Source: Shewanella polaris (GTDB taxonomy: Bacteria; Pseudomonadota; Gammaproteobacteria; Enterobacterales; Shewanellaceae). Taken from it: 64,000 bases of DNA. Of the stretch, positions 56,030 to 64,000 are shown one piece after another. A program made the position numbers and the translations under genes. The stretch lies in NCBI RefSeq assembly GCF_006385555.1, contig NZ_CP041036.1, forward strand, positions 1,612,001 to 1,676,000, in the 5' to 3' direction. Numbering within the stretch: position 1 is the stretch's first letter; every line of letters starts with the position of its first letter. The notes beneath the pieces are model-generated. The model worked only from the letters and a program-made list of their open reading frames with translations, was not told the origin of the DNA and did not search any database.

Positions 56030-57286
56030 CTAATTTTGGCTAATACCAATACTTATTTGCTCTCGAGGATTTAGATAGTTATGGATTTTTTCTGGTAATG
56101 CGGCTGCGGGCAAACTGCGGACAATACTCAGGCCTTCATCCTGTAAACTAATAATAGGAGCTAACTCTTTAGGTACCAGTTGATCGTAAACCACAATATT
56201 GGGGAATAATAGCTGTTGTAAGTTTACTGACATGACCATGGCATATTGACCACTTGATAACTCAATAATACTACCCGGCGGGTAAACCCCTAACATCTTG
56301 ATTAATTTGCTAATATATTCAGTATTTAATTTTGTTTTATAGTTTTTATACAATAGACCTAACGCGACACTTGGCGGCTTGCCCTTGTTGTGGTTGGCGC
56401 CATTACACAAGTTGTCGTATTCGTTAACTACGGCTATCAATTGTGATAGCTTGTCTAATTTGTCGGCTTTGAGGCCTTGTGGGTAGCCACTACCATCTAA
56501 AAATTCGTGATGGTTGGCAATTAGTGGTTTAGCCTCTTCAGGGAAGCTGTCAGCCAGTTTCAGAAAGTTAATGCTCATTAATGGGTGTTGTTTAATGAAA
56601 TTTTGTTCTGGTGTGGTAAGCGGCACACGTTTATTGATAATCGTACTCGGAACTTTAAGTTTACCTATATCGTGAAATAACCCTCCAATCCCAATGATTT
56701 CAACTTCTTCACGGCTCCAACCTAGCTCTTTGGCCATTAACATACACAGCATGGTGACGTTGAGAGAATGATGATAAATGTGTTCATCATTTTTTGCGTC
56801 GGCCATTAAATGCAAGCCTAAGTTATCACTATTAAGTAACATATTGGTCATGTTACTAATGAGCTCTTTAGCTTCGTTTACCGCATTGAGTGGTCTACTA
56901 CTCACTTTAGATACCATTGACCGCATCATGGCAACAGAACGAGTAAATTGCTGTTCTGTTTTCTTTAAATCGCGTTTGAGTTTTTGTTGTTGATCAATTT
57001 TTTCTGACTTTTGAAGAAGCATTTCTTCCTTAAGTGTGGCTAAGGTATGCTCATCCGTTTTGGGAGTATTAATATTATCTGATGTGACAGGTTCTATATC
57101 ACTTTTGTCAGGGTCAAAGAAAACATCTTTTATCCCTAATCCTTTGATAATTTCAATTTGCGCCGTATTTTTGATTTTAAAACTGCCAAACAGGAAGGGA
57201 TGATCTTTCCAAGAAACAGGCAAACGGATAAATGTACCAACTTCTAATTGCTCTACAGAGATTTTTTTATTTTTTTTCATATTCAA
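56030..57286 (-). CDS. HD-GYP phosphodiesterase with N-terminal DUF3391
   Basis: A 418-residue cytoplasmic protein. The N-terminus is DUF3391 (about 1-130; VEQLEVGTFIRLPVSW, HPFLFGSFKIKNTAQIEIIKGLG), then a coiled stretch, then an HD-GYP domain (about 165-330): GIGGLFHDIGKLKVPSTII, HHEFLDGSGYPQGLKAD and AVVNEYDNLCNG. Metal-binding and GYP motifs are intact, so it should hydrolyse c-di-GMP. No receiver domain, so it is not a two-component regulator. The divergent oxygenase starts 111 bases away. Confidence 0.93.
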   Translation of the reverse strand: MNMKKNKKISVEQLEVGTFIRLPVSWKDHPFLFGSFKIKNTAQIEIIKGLGIKDVFFDPDKSDIEPVTSDNINTPKTDEHTLATLKEEMLLQKSEKIDQQQKLKRDLKKTEQQFTRSVAMMRSMVSKVSSRPLNAVNEAKELISNMTNMLLNSDNLGLHLMADAKNDEHIYHHSLNVTMLCMLMAKELGWSREEVEIIGIGGLFHDIGKLKVPSTIINKRVPLTTPEQNFIKQHPLMSINFLKLADSFPEEAKPLIANHHEFLDGSGYPQGLKADKLDKLSQLIAVVNEYDNLCNGANHNKGKPPSVALGLLYKNYKTKLNTEYISKLIKMLGVYPPGSIIELSSGQYAMVMSVNLQQLLFPNIVVYDQLVPKELAPIISLQDEGLSIVRSLPAAALPEKIHNYLNPREQISIGISQN

Positions 57287-57396
57287 TAGATAGTTACTTT
57301 AAAGAACAAAAAGCTATGTTCAGCATTGCCCTTTACAGATACCTGAATCACGTGGCAGCATACTACTATAAATTGATTAACAATAGTTAGCCTACG

Positions 57397-58092
57397 ATGG
57401 ATTTTATTGAAGTATATCCCAATGCGATGAGTAATGATTTATGTGACCGTTTAATTGCTGCATTTGAAGCACATCCTAGTGTAGCTCTTGGACAAACTGG
57501 CTTTGGTGTTGATACCAAAAAAAAGCACAGCCGTGATTTAATGTTAGATGCTTTTGATGATTTAGCTGAATTAAAAAATGAATTACTCGATGTAACACTA
57601 ACTCGTGTTACTGAATATTTAACTCGGTATTCACTCTGTCTTATGGGGGCTGTGTCAGTACAAGTAGCGGATGAAAATGGGCAACCACAGACCTTAACGC
57701 CTGCTAATTTTGATAAATTAGGTCGACCAAGAGCTGCGGCGTTAACTAAGTATTTGTATAGAAGTGGTACGATAAATATACAGCATTATCAACAGGGTGT
57801 TGGTGGTTACCCCCATTGGCATTCAGAACAGTTTCCTCAAAATGATCATAATGAAGCCTTACATCGTGTAGCCTTGTATATGTTCTATTTGAATGATGTT
57901 GAAGAGGGCGGCGAAACGGAGTTTTATTATCAACAGCGTAAAATAAGCCCTAAAAAAGGCACTATGGTGATTGCCCCTGCCGGTTTTACTCACAGTCATC
58001 GTGGCAATGTGCCCATTAGCAATGATAAGTATATTGCCACTTCATGGGTGATGTTTAATCGGGCTGAACAGCTTTATGCAGCGCTGAGTTAG
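57397..58092 (+). CDS. 2OG-Fe(II) oxygenase, prolyl-4-hydroxylase-like
   Basis: A 231-residue cytoplasmic iron dioxygenase predicted to use 2-oxoglutarate and O2 to hydroxylate a side chain. The double-stranded beta-helix core lies at about 125-225. Likely iron ligands are His142 and Glu144 (HSE, a variant of the usual HxD) with distal His201 (SHRG); Lys211 (KYIATSW) is placed to bind 2-oxoglutarate. GGETEFYY is the conserved core strand. Substrate is unknown; related enzymes act on proteins, and the EF-Tu hydroxylases are one group. Confidence 0.85.
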   Translation: MDFIEVYPNAMSNDLCDRLIAAFEAHPSVALGQTGFGVDTKKKHSRDLMLDAFDDLAELKNELLDVTLTRVTEYLTRYSLCLMGAVSVQVADENGQPQTLTPANFDKLGRPRAAALTKYLYRSGTINIQHYQQGVGGYPHWHSEQFPQNDHNEALHRVALYMFYLNDVEEGGETEFYYQQRKISPKKGTMVIAPAGFTHSHRGNVPISNDKYIATSWVMFNRAEQLYAALS

Positions 58093-58407
58093 TTTTTTGC
58101 CTTGGTAATATTTTTGTTTAGTATCAACTCGATTAATACTTGAGTCTTTTGCCGAATGTGAAAATGTTGTAAAAAACAAACATGTCTACAATTTTTATAT
58201 TAAAAGTTATGTTTATTAGTATTTTACAAATGGTCTTGGTTTATTTATAAACAAATATTTGGCACATTTATTTGAAATTTATTGATTAAATAAGAATAGT
58301 TATAGTTATCTTTTTCCATATTTGTCACATTCCGATTGCTTTGTCTATGTGATCGGGTGTTAGGTAAGTTAGAATAACCACATTAATTCACTACCCTTAA
58401 GATTAAG
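58093..58407. other. Promoter region of the PhnD-type ABC importer
   Basis: 315 bases, AT-rich, no gene supported. I saw no Pho-box-like repeat here and no clear CRP site. Confidence 0.45.
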
Positions 58408-59262
58408 ATGAAACTAACACATATATTATCGGCTAGCTTATTGAGTTTATTTTCGACGTTTGCATTAAGTGCCACTTTTACGTTTACTGCTATACCGGAT
58501 GAAGATGAAAGTCAGCTTCGTACTCGTTTTGATAAAGTGGCGGTTTATTTATCTGAGCAATTGGGTGTGGAAGTCAAGTATATTCCGGTCAAGTCATATT
58601 CTGCTGCAGTAACGGCGTTTCGTAATAACCAAGTGCAATTAGCATGGTTTGGTGGCTTATCTGGGGTGCAAGCTCGTCGTTTAGTGCCCGGTTCTGAAGC
58701 CATAGCACAGGGTTTTGAAGATCAATTTTTTAAAAGCTATTTGATTGCAAATCATTCAATTGACCTTATGCCATCTGATAATTTCCCTACACTTAATAAT
58801 TACACCTTTACGTTTGGGTCTAAAGATTCAACCTCAGGGCGCTTGATGCCACAGTATTTTATTGAAAAAAATACTGGCATGCCAATTGAGCAGATTTTTA
58901 AACGCATTGGTTTTTCTGGTGACCATAGCCGTACTATCAGCCAAGTTGAAGCGGGTGTATATCAAGTAGGTGCAGTGAATTACAAAGTGTGGGACACCGC
59001 CGTTGAAACCGGTAAAGTTGATACCAGTAAAGTAAAAGTCATTTGGGAAAGTCCGACTTACCAGGATTATCAATGGACTGTTCATTCGGGCATTGACAAC
59101 GATTTTGGTGCTGGTTTTAAAGATAAACTCACTCAAGTGTTAATTGGCATGACTGATAAAGATTTATTGGCCAGTTTTCCTCGTGAATCATTTGTACCTG
59201 CCAAAAATAGTGATTATGAACCGATTGAGCGTGTGGCTAAAACAATTGGAATGATTGATTAA
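58408..59262 (+). CDS. PhnD-type periplasmic substrate-binding protein
   Basis: Solute-binding component of an ABC importer, 284 residues with a signal peptide (about 1-21, ending ALSA). The PhnD-like fold shows AIPDEDESQLRTRFDKVAVYLSEQLGVEVKYIPVKSY, NNQVQLAWFGGLSGVQAR, FGSKDSTSGRLMPQYFIEK and VYQVGAVNYKVWD. AIPDE and the SxxSGxLMP loop are the ligand-binding signatures of PhnD-type proteins, including a group annotated as putative selenate transporters. The true ligand (phosphonate, phosphite or an oxyanion) is open. The ATPase starts at the stop codon (TAATG). Confidence 0.9.
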   Translation: MKLTHILSASLLSLFSTFALSATFTFTAIPDEDESQLRTRFDKVAVYLSEQLGVEVKYIPVKSYSAAVTAFRNNQVQLAWFGGLSGVQARRLVPGSEAIAQGFEDQFFKSYLIANHSIDLMPSDNFPTLNNYTFTFGSKDSTSGRLMPQYFIEKNTGMPIEQIFKRIGFSGDHSRTISQVEAGVYQVGAVNYKVWDTAVETGKVDTSKVKVIWESPTYQDYQWTVHSGIDNDFGAGFKDKLTQVLIGMTDKDLLASFPRESFVPAKNSDYEPIERVAKTIGMID

Positions 59263-59939
59263 TGTTGTCGTTGGTTGATGTTGATTTAGGTTATAACCAA
59301 CAGATTATATTATCTAAAGTTAATTTGTCATTTAATGCCAATGAGCATGTGGCTATTTTAGGTCCTTCAGGCGTGGGTAAAACCACGCTGTTGCATCATT
59401 TGTATCAACAATTGTCTGAGCAAACCTGTTTGTGTTCTCAAGCCCAAGGACTGGTCGATAACTTATCGATTTATCACAACGTGTTTATTGGTGGATTAGC
59501 GCGCCATTCTCGTTGGTATAATTTGGCTAATTTGTTGTTGCCGTTTAAAAAACCGCAACTTCACATTAGCGATATTTGCCAACAGTTGGAGCTAGTGGTG
59601 CCATTGCAGCAGAAAGTTAGCGAGTTATCTGGTGGTCAACGTCAACGGGTAGCGCTCGCTAGAGCGTTATTTCAGCAACAGCCAGTGTTTATGGGTGATG
59701 AACCTTTTTCTGCATTGGATCCATTAATGGGCTTACGACTGTTAAATTTGATTAAGCAAGCACATCCGAGTGTGATTTGTGTGCTACATGATGCCGAATT
59801 AGCATTAGCACATTTTGATCGTATTATTGTGATTAGCGATGGAAAAGTCGTATTAGATGATAAAGCTGAACAATTAACTTTGGCTCATTTGTCGCAGCAC
59901 TATGCATTAACTGATGCTGCAAAAAATGTTGTGATATAA
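59262..59939 (+). CDS. PhnC-type ABC transporter ATPase
   Basis: Cytoplasmic ATPase of the importer, 225 residues. Walker A GPSGVGKTTLL (about 34-44), Q-loop near QGLVDNLSIYHNVFIG, signature LSGGQRQRVALARAL, Walker B PVFMGDEPFSALD and switch His VLHDAELA are all present. It overlaps the binding-protein stop by one base. The permease follows. Confidence 0.93.
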   Translation: MLSLVDVDLGYNQQIILSKVNLSFNANEHVAILGPSGVGKTTLLHHLYQQLSEQTCLCSQAQGLVDNLSIYHNVFIGGLARHSRWYNLANLLLPFKKPQLHISDICQQLELVVPLQQKVSELSGGQRQRVALARALFQQQPVFMGDEPFSALDPLMGLRLLNLIKQAHPSVICVLHDAELALAHFDRIIVISDGKVVLDDKAEQLTLAHLSQHYALTDAAKNVVI

Positions 59940-60011
59940 ATATGAATCAATCGCTATTAAAAATACCTCATATTACTTACGTTTTTCCATTTAGTAACAA
60001 TCCTTTCTATT

Positions 60012-61529
60012 ATGCCTAAAGCCATGCTCTTTAGTGGATTCTCTTTTGTAGGCCACTGGCAGAAAATCACTCTGTTGCTTTTATTGATGGTTTCAGTGTG
60101 CTGGTTTTTTGCTGATACCGAAGTAATCGCGCTCGATCCTTGGATCGAACTTGGCCGTATGGGTCTGGGTTTTATTCATCCAGATTTTTTTGCGACAGAA
60201 TATTTATTTGAGGCTCTTTGGCAAACTATCAGTTTTGCTTTACTCGGTATTACGGTTGGATTGCTATTAGGGTTCCCATTAGCATTGTGGTATCAACACC
60301 CTTTGATTGCGGCAATGTGTGCATTTATTCGCGCTATCCATGAGATATTTTGGGCGTTAATATTTTTACAAATATTTGGTTTATCGGCGATTACGGGTAT
60401 TTTAGCCATTGCCCTTCCTTATGCCGCTACGTTTGCCCGCGTCTTTGCGGATATTTTACAGCAAGCGCCCTTACACACCCTGTTTTCACTGCCAAAAGGC
60501 ACCGATAAACTGTCTACTTTTATTTATGGTCGCTGGATGCATATGTATCCGCAGATTGTCGATTATATTCGTTACCGTTTCGAATGTGCGTTACGCAGTA
60601 GTGCGGTGTTGGGTTTTATTGGTATGCCGACATTAGGCTTCTATTTAGAATCTGCCTTTCGCCAAGGGCATTATGAGCAAGGTGGGGCATTATTAATCTT
60701 ATTCGTATTGTTAATTGGTAGCATACGTTATTGGGCTAGACCGATTTTGTTTTGGCTGTATTTACCTCTTGCTGTGTATTTTTTACCGCCAATTCCGACA
60801 ATTGATGGTCAGCTTATTTGGCGCTTTCTTAGTGTTGATATTTTACCACCAATGTTACAAGGGCAAGCCTTTTTAAGTTGGTTTGATACTGAACACTTGT
60901 CAAAATTATTTGATTGGAGCTATAAGCTAATAAGCCAACAAGTTATTCCAGGGATGATTGCCACCTTAGTTCTGGCTTTTTGTGCCTTAGGGTTAACCTA
61001 TTTATTCACATTGGTATTATTACCTTTTAATACTCGACTGATGATGCCAAAAGTGATTATCTTAATCATGAGGGCGGTGAATTTAATATTACGTTCTCTG
61101 CCCGAATATTTGTTGGCTTTTGTGTTTATGATGTTGTTGGGACCTTCGATGTTACCTGCGATCATCGCATTAGCATTACACAATAGCGGCCTGATGGTAT
61201 TTTTAATGGCGCGCCAAGCTGACAGTGTGACCGTGCCGCTGACTTATCAACCTCGGATTGATCAATACAGTTATTTGGTTATTCCTGCCATATATCCTCA
61301 TTTTATGGGCCTGTTGTTTTATCGTTTTGAAGTGATTATTCGAGAAACAGCTATTTTGGGGATGCTTGGGGTCATGACGTTAGGATTTTATGTCGATAGT
61401 AATTTTTCTGAAATTCGTTTTAGTGGTGCTTTATTACTATTAGTGTTCACTGCTGGACTCAATGTGGTAGTAGATTATTTTGCGCGTCGATTATTACAAC
61501 ATCCCCGAAGTCGTTTACAAGCTTGCTAA
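60012..61529 (+). CDS. Double-length PhnE-type ABC permease
   Basis: Inner-membrane permease of the importer, 505 residues, about twice a normal PhnE. Two copies of the permease fold are visible; each ends in an EAA-type loop, YRFECALRSSAVLGFIGMPTLGFYLES (about 195-220) and YRFEVIIRETAILGMLGVMTLGFYVDS (about 435-465). So one chain probably supplies both halves of the channel. The ATG at 60012 has no ribosome site and lies 72 bases after the ATPase stop; a 25-residue frame (59942-60019) that opens two bases after that stop overlaps the start, so a frameshift or a leader peptide is possible. Confidence 0.88.
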   Translation: MPKAMLFSGFSFVGHWQKITLLLLLMVSVCWFFADTEVIALDPWIELGRMGLGFIHPDFFATEYLFEALWQTISFALLGITVGLLLGFPLALWYQHPLIAAMCAFIRAIHEIFWALIFLQIFGLSAITGILAIALPYAATFARVFADILQQAPLHTLFSLPKGTDKLSTFIYGRWMHMYPQIVDYIRYRFECALRSSAVLGFIGMPTLGFYLESAFRQGHYEQGGALLILFVLLIGSIRYWARPILFWLYLPLAVYFLPPIPTIDGQLIWRFLSVDILPPMLQGQAFLSWFDTEHLSKLFDWSYKLISQQVIPGMIATLVLAFCALGLTYLFTLVLLPFNTRLMMPKVIILIMRAVNLILRSLPEYLLAFVFMMLLGPSMLPAIIALALHNSGLMVFLMARQADSVTVPLTYQPRIDQYSYLVIPAIYPHFMGLLFYRFEVIIRETAILGMLGVMTLGFYVDSNFSEIRFSGALLLLVFTAGLNVVVDYFARRLLQHPRSRLQAC

Positions 61530-61618
61530 CACCGCTTAATTATATGATTTGTAATATATTTAGTTAATGTCTACAATTGTATAGTTTAAAGCGGTTTTAT
61601 TTTCTAACTGTATGATAT

Positions 61619-62299
61619 TTAAAATGTATTCATTATTTGCTCAACAACATTGTTGGCAATGGTAAGAGCTACTGCAATAAAGATAATTCCAACCAGTAAA
61701 TCAATAATGGTATTGGCCGCCAGCAACTTTTGCTGTACTTGCGGCTTAGATAGAACAAGTGCCAATAAACTAAACCAGGCTAATGATAAGACAAATAATA
61801 ATATCGCTGCGGCTATTTTGGTTGAATTGTTGACTTGTGGGGTGATCAATACTGAAAACAGGGTGATAAAAAAAATCAGTGCTTTTGGATTGAGTAAATT
61901 AGTATATAAGCCGACTTTAAAGCCTTTTATTGATGATATTAATCCGGTCGTTGTTGGTTGGCTTTGAGCGGATAATTCTGCTGATGAAATTTCACGTTTA
62001 TTGATGATACTGGTGAGTGCAGATTTGAGCGCCCCATATCCCATCCAGGCTAAATAGCTACTGCCAATCAATTGCACTACCATAAAGGCAACATGCGATT
62101 GTTGGATCATCACACTGATCCCCATTAAGGATAGAAAGGTGTGAACTAATATGGCGACGGCAATGCCTAAGGCACAATAAAGTGCCGTTAAGCGGGTTTG
62201 TTGGGTTGCCATTCTGACAATAATGGCAAAGTCTGGTCCTGGGCTCATTAATGCCACAATATGAATAACCGCTAAACTAGCCAATAAAGTAATGTCCAT
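61619..62299 (-). CDS. LysE/RhtB-family amino-acid exporter
   Basis: A 226-residue inner-membrane exporter with six hydrophobic segments. The family signature ALMSPGPDFAIIVRMATQQ is near the N-terminus, with GIAVAILVHTFLSLMGIS and KAFxLGLYTNLLNPKALIFF-like KVGLYTNLLNPKALIFF further on. RhtB members export homoserine, threonine or homoserine lactone; the substrate here is unknown. Convergent with the permease; a terminator follows the upstream symporter. Confidence 0.88.
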   Translation of the reverse strand: MDITLLASLAVIHIVALMSPGPDFAIIVRMATQQTRLTALYCALGIAVAILVHTFLSLMGISVMIQQSHVAFMVVQLIGSSYLAWMGYGALKSALTSIINKREISSAELSAQSQPTTTGLISSIKGFKVGLYTNLLNPKALIFFITLFSVLITPQVNNSTKIAAAILLFVLSLAWFSLLALVLSKPQVQQKLLAANTIIDLLVGIIFIAVALTIANNVVEQIMNTF

Positions 62300-62410
62300 A
62301 TTGATTCCGTTTTTTTCAATTAAAGTTGGTGATACCTTGGGTATATCTATAAGCGCTAATATTAATGTAAGTTGATGATAATGGCATGTTTATGCAAGGA
62401 AAAGATAATA

Positions 62411-62437
62411 AAAAAGCGCTAAATTAGCGCTTTTTTT
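62411..62437. terminator. Bidirectional intrinsic terminator
   Basis: AAAAAGCGC and GCGCTTTTT flank TAAATTA as a nearly perfect palindrome with A- and T-tracts on both sides. It starts 22 bases past the symporter stop. Confidence 0.9.
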
Positions 62438-62458
62438 ATTATTACGTAAACTTAACCA

Positions 62459-63784
62459 TTATTTCTTGGCATTAAGCACTTGCTCTTCAAAGCTTTTTGC
62501 TGCCTTACCTGCTTGCGAATCATTGAATATATCTTCATTAAATTCACCCTCAGATTTGGCGATGATAACAGTAGCAACAGCATCGCCAGTTACGTTTACC
62601 GCAGTGCGGATCATGTCTAGCATTCTGTCGACGCCAATAATTAACGCAATACCTTCAACTGGCAAACCCACTTGATTAAGTACCATTGCCAGCATAATAA
62701 GACCTACACCTGGCACACCTGCAGTACCGATAGAAGCTAGTGTGGCAGTCACCACAACTGTAGCATAATCCATGATGCTCAATTCGATACCAAATACTTG
62801 GGCAATAAATACCGTTGCAACACCCTGCATAATGGCGGTGCCATCCATATTGAGTGTGGCACCAAGTGGTAAGGTGAATGACGCTATTTTGTTGTCAACG
62901 CCCATTCTGTGTTCAGCAGTTTCAATGGTAACTGGCAATGTTGCATTAGAGCTTGCAGTACTAAAAGCAAATAGCTGTACGTCGCGAATTTTACGTAAAA
63001 ACATTAACGGACTGAGACCGGAGAATAATTTTAGCAGAGTAGGATAAACAACTAACCCTTGGATAAAGAGCACGATGACGACCAAGCAGAAGTATTTGAC
63101 TACGCTACCAAAGGTCTCTAATCCTAAGGTTAAGCTCAGTTTGGCCATTAATGCGAACACACCGTAAGGTGCTAATTGCATAATCAAGGTGACAACGCGC
63201 ATGATGACGTCATTTAAATCATTAAAAAAGGTCGCAACACGAGTACCTTTATCACCGATGTGTGAGATAGCAAAGCCAAAAATAACTGCAAAGATGATGA
63301 TCTGCAGCATATTTCCTTCACTCATCGCTTGCATTGGGTTTGTCGGTACAATATTAATAATGACCTCAGACAAACTAGGCGCATCTTTGACCGTAAATTC
63401 TAATGCGTTACCCGCAAGGCTGGCATTACCAGGGTGAATAAGCACTGCGGCTAAAATAGCGATAGTAAGAGCGATTGCTGTGGTGAATAAATAGAAAGCA
63501 ATTGTCTTACCGCCTAAACGTCCTAATTTAGATGGATCGCTTAATGAGCTTGTACCACACACAAGTGAAATAAAGACCAGTGGAACGACAAGCATTTTTA
63601 AGCTTGATATGAAGATTGTGCCGATAACATGTAAAAAACCATCGGTAATGTATTCTTTAATAAATAGACTGTCAGGAAACACGTTCCTTAAAAGAAGGCC
63701 TAAAATAATACCTGAAGCCATGCCTATTAAAATCTTGCTCGTGAGTCCGAGCTTACGTTGTTTACTCACAGAGTGTTCCTTCAT
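62459..63784 (-). CDS. Dicarboxylate/amino-acid:cation symporter (DAACS family)
   Basis: A 441-residue inner-membrane sodium or proton symporter of the GltP/DctA type. About eight helices precede the two re-entrant loops: AFSTASSNATLPVTIE (HP1) and LGATLNMDGTAIMQGVATVFIAQ (TM7 NMDGT motif), followed by ATLASIGTAGVPGVGLIMLAMV (HP2) and IIGVDRMLDMIRTAVNVTGDA (TM8, with the Asp and Arg that contact the substrate carboxylates). Glutamate, aspartate or C4-dicarboxylates are the likely substrates; Arg in TM8 favours acidic ones. Monocistronic with its own terminator. Confidence 0.93.
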   Translation of the reverse strand: MKEHSVSKQRKLGLTSKILIGMASGIILGLLLRNVFPDSLFIKEYITDGFLHVIGTIFISSLKMLVVPLVFISLVCGTSSLSDPSKLGRLGGKTIAFYLFTTAIALTIAILAAVLIHPGNASLAGNALEFTVKDAPSLSEVIINIVPTNPMQAMSEGNMLQIIIFAVIFGFAISHIGDKGTRVATFFNDLNDVIMRVVTLIMQLAPYGVFALMAKLSLTLGLETFGSVVKYFCLVVIVLFIQGLVVYPTLLKLFSGLSPLMFLRKIRDVQLFAFSTASSNATLPVTIETAEHRMGVDNKIASFTLPLGATLNMDGTAIMQGVATVFIAQVFGIELSIMDYATVVVTATLASIGTAGVPGVGLIMLAMVLNQVGLPVEGIALIIGVDRMLDMIRTAVNVTGDAVATVIIAKSEGEFNEDIFNDSQAGKAAKSFEEQVLNAKK

Positions 63785-63994
63785 TATTTTATTATGCTAT
63801 ATCTTTATTGTTAACGCTAAAGACTAGCAGGAATCGGTCACTTAGGAAATGATCTAAAAGTGAAAGTTTTAGCGGATAAATCGCTAAGAAAAGACTAGAG
63901 TTATGCTAAAGTTATAAGATGTTTGCGTATTGTTAAGTTGTCATTAACGATAATCATTATTCCGTTTTATTTTAATGTCACAGGGAGTCTGACA

Positions 63995-64000
63995 ATGAGG
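63995..64000 (+). CDS. Possible start of a gene cut by the window end
   Basis: ATGAGG at the end is preceded by AGGGAG at a seven-base spacing, a good ribosome site. Two codons only, so no product can be named. Confidence 0.35.

Noticed and set aside
58320..58360. CRP-like site TCACA ... TGTGA before the PhnD-type gene
   Set aside because: The half-sites point outward with an 18-base gap, unlike a CRP operator.
1..64000. CRISPR arrays, insertion sequences and phage integrases
   Set aside because: I found no spaced direct repeats, terminal inverted repeats with a transposase frame, or integrase motifs anywhere in the window.

Overview
The window looks like chromosomal DNA of a marine, probably cold-adapted gammaproteobacterium, most likely Shewanella or a close relative. 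I base this on the gene content and its arrangement: recC-recB-recD without ptrA, a moxR/DUF58/transglutaminase operon, msrPQ, the yejK-yejL-yejM group, many chemoreceptors and c-di-GMP proteins, and fairly AT-rich DNA with short AT spacers. No search was run, so the genus is an inference.

Layout. 1-5.5 kb: the 3' end of a chemoreceptor, a secreted protein of unknown function, and two tandem alkaline phosphatases (one a predicted lipoprotein on a Gly-Xaa-Asn stalk, one a predicted periplasmic enzyme) with a Pho-box-like site upstream. 5.8-12.1 kb: a visibly AT-rich accessory stretch of small genes (DUF4870 membrane protein, NYN/LOTUS nuclease-like protein, lipoprotein, DUF2513-like protein, unknowns). 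Its spacers share diverged repeats, and one resembles an integron attC site. 12.1-28.3 kb, all on the minus strand: recD, recB, recC, then tgpA-like, DUF58 and moxR, then slt. 28.4-33.3 kb: rmuC, divergent msrP-msrQ, small envelope proteins, and a 58-residue DUF6435-type gene. 33.7-39.4 kb: an MFS exporter and a probable phosphorelay pair, an MHYT hybrid kinase next to an HD-GYP response regulator. 39.8-43.5 kb: acyl-CoA synthetase, CBS protein, GNAT, DUF1801 protein.

43.5-50.5 kb is a sensory region. It holds a double-Cache chemoreceptor flanked by a DUF1801 gene and a decayed copy of the same segment, then a module of porin, small PstS-like binding protein and a second chemoreceptor. After tRNA-Pro(GGG) come yejM-yejL (minus) and yejK (plus), corA, a second HD-GYP protein, a 2OG-Fe(II) oxygenase, a PhnD/PhnC/PhnE-type ABC importer with a double-length permease, a RhtB/LysE exporter and a dicarboxylate/amino-acid symporter. 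A new gene probably begins in the last six bases.

Themes that link the genes are phosphate or oxyanion handling (two phosphatases, a PstS-like protein, a PhnD-type importer), signalling (three chemoreceptors, two HD-GYP proteins, one hybrid kinase), envelope maintenance (Slt, YejM, MsrPQ, CorA) and DNA repair (RecBCD, RmuC, YejK). The best candidates for something new are the porin/binding-protein/chemoreceptor module and the repeat-linked accessory region at 5.8-12.1 kb.
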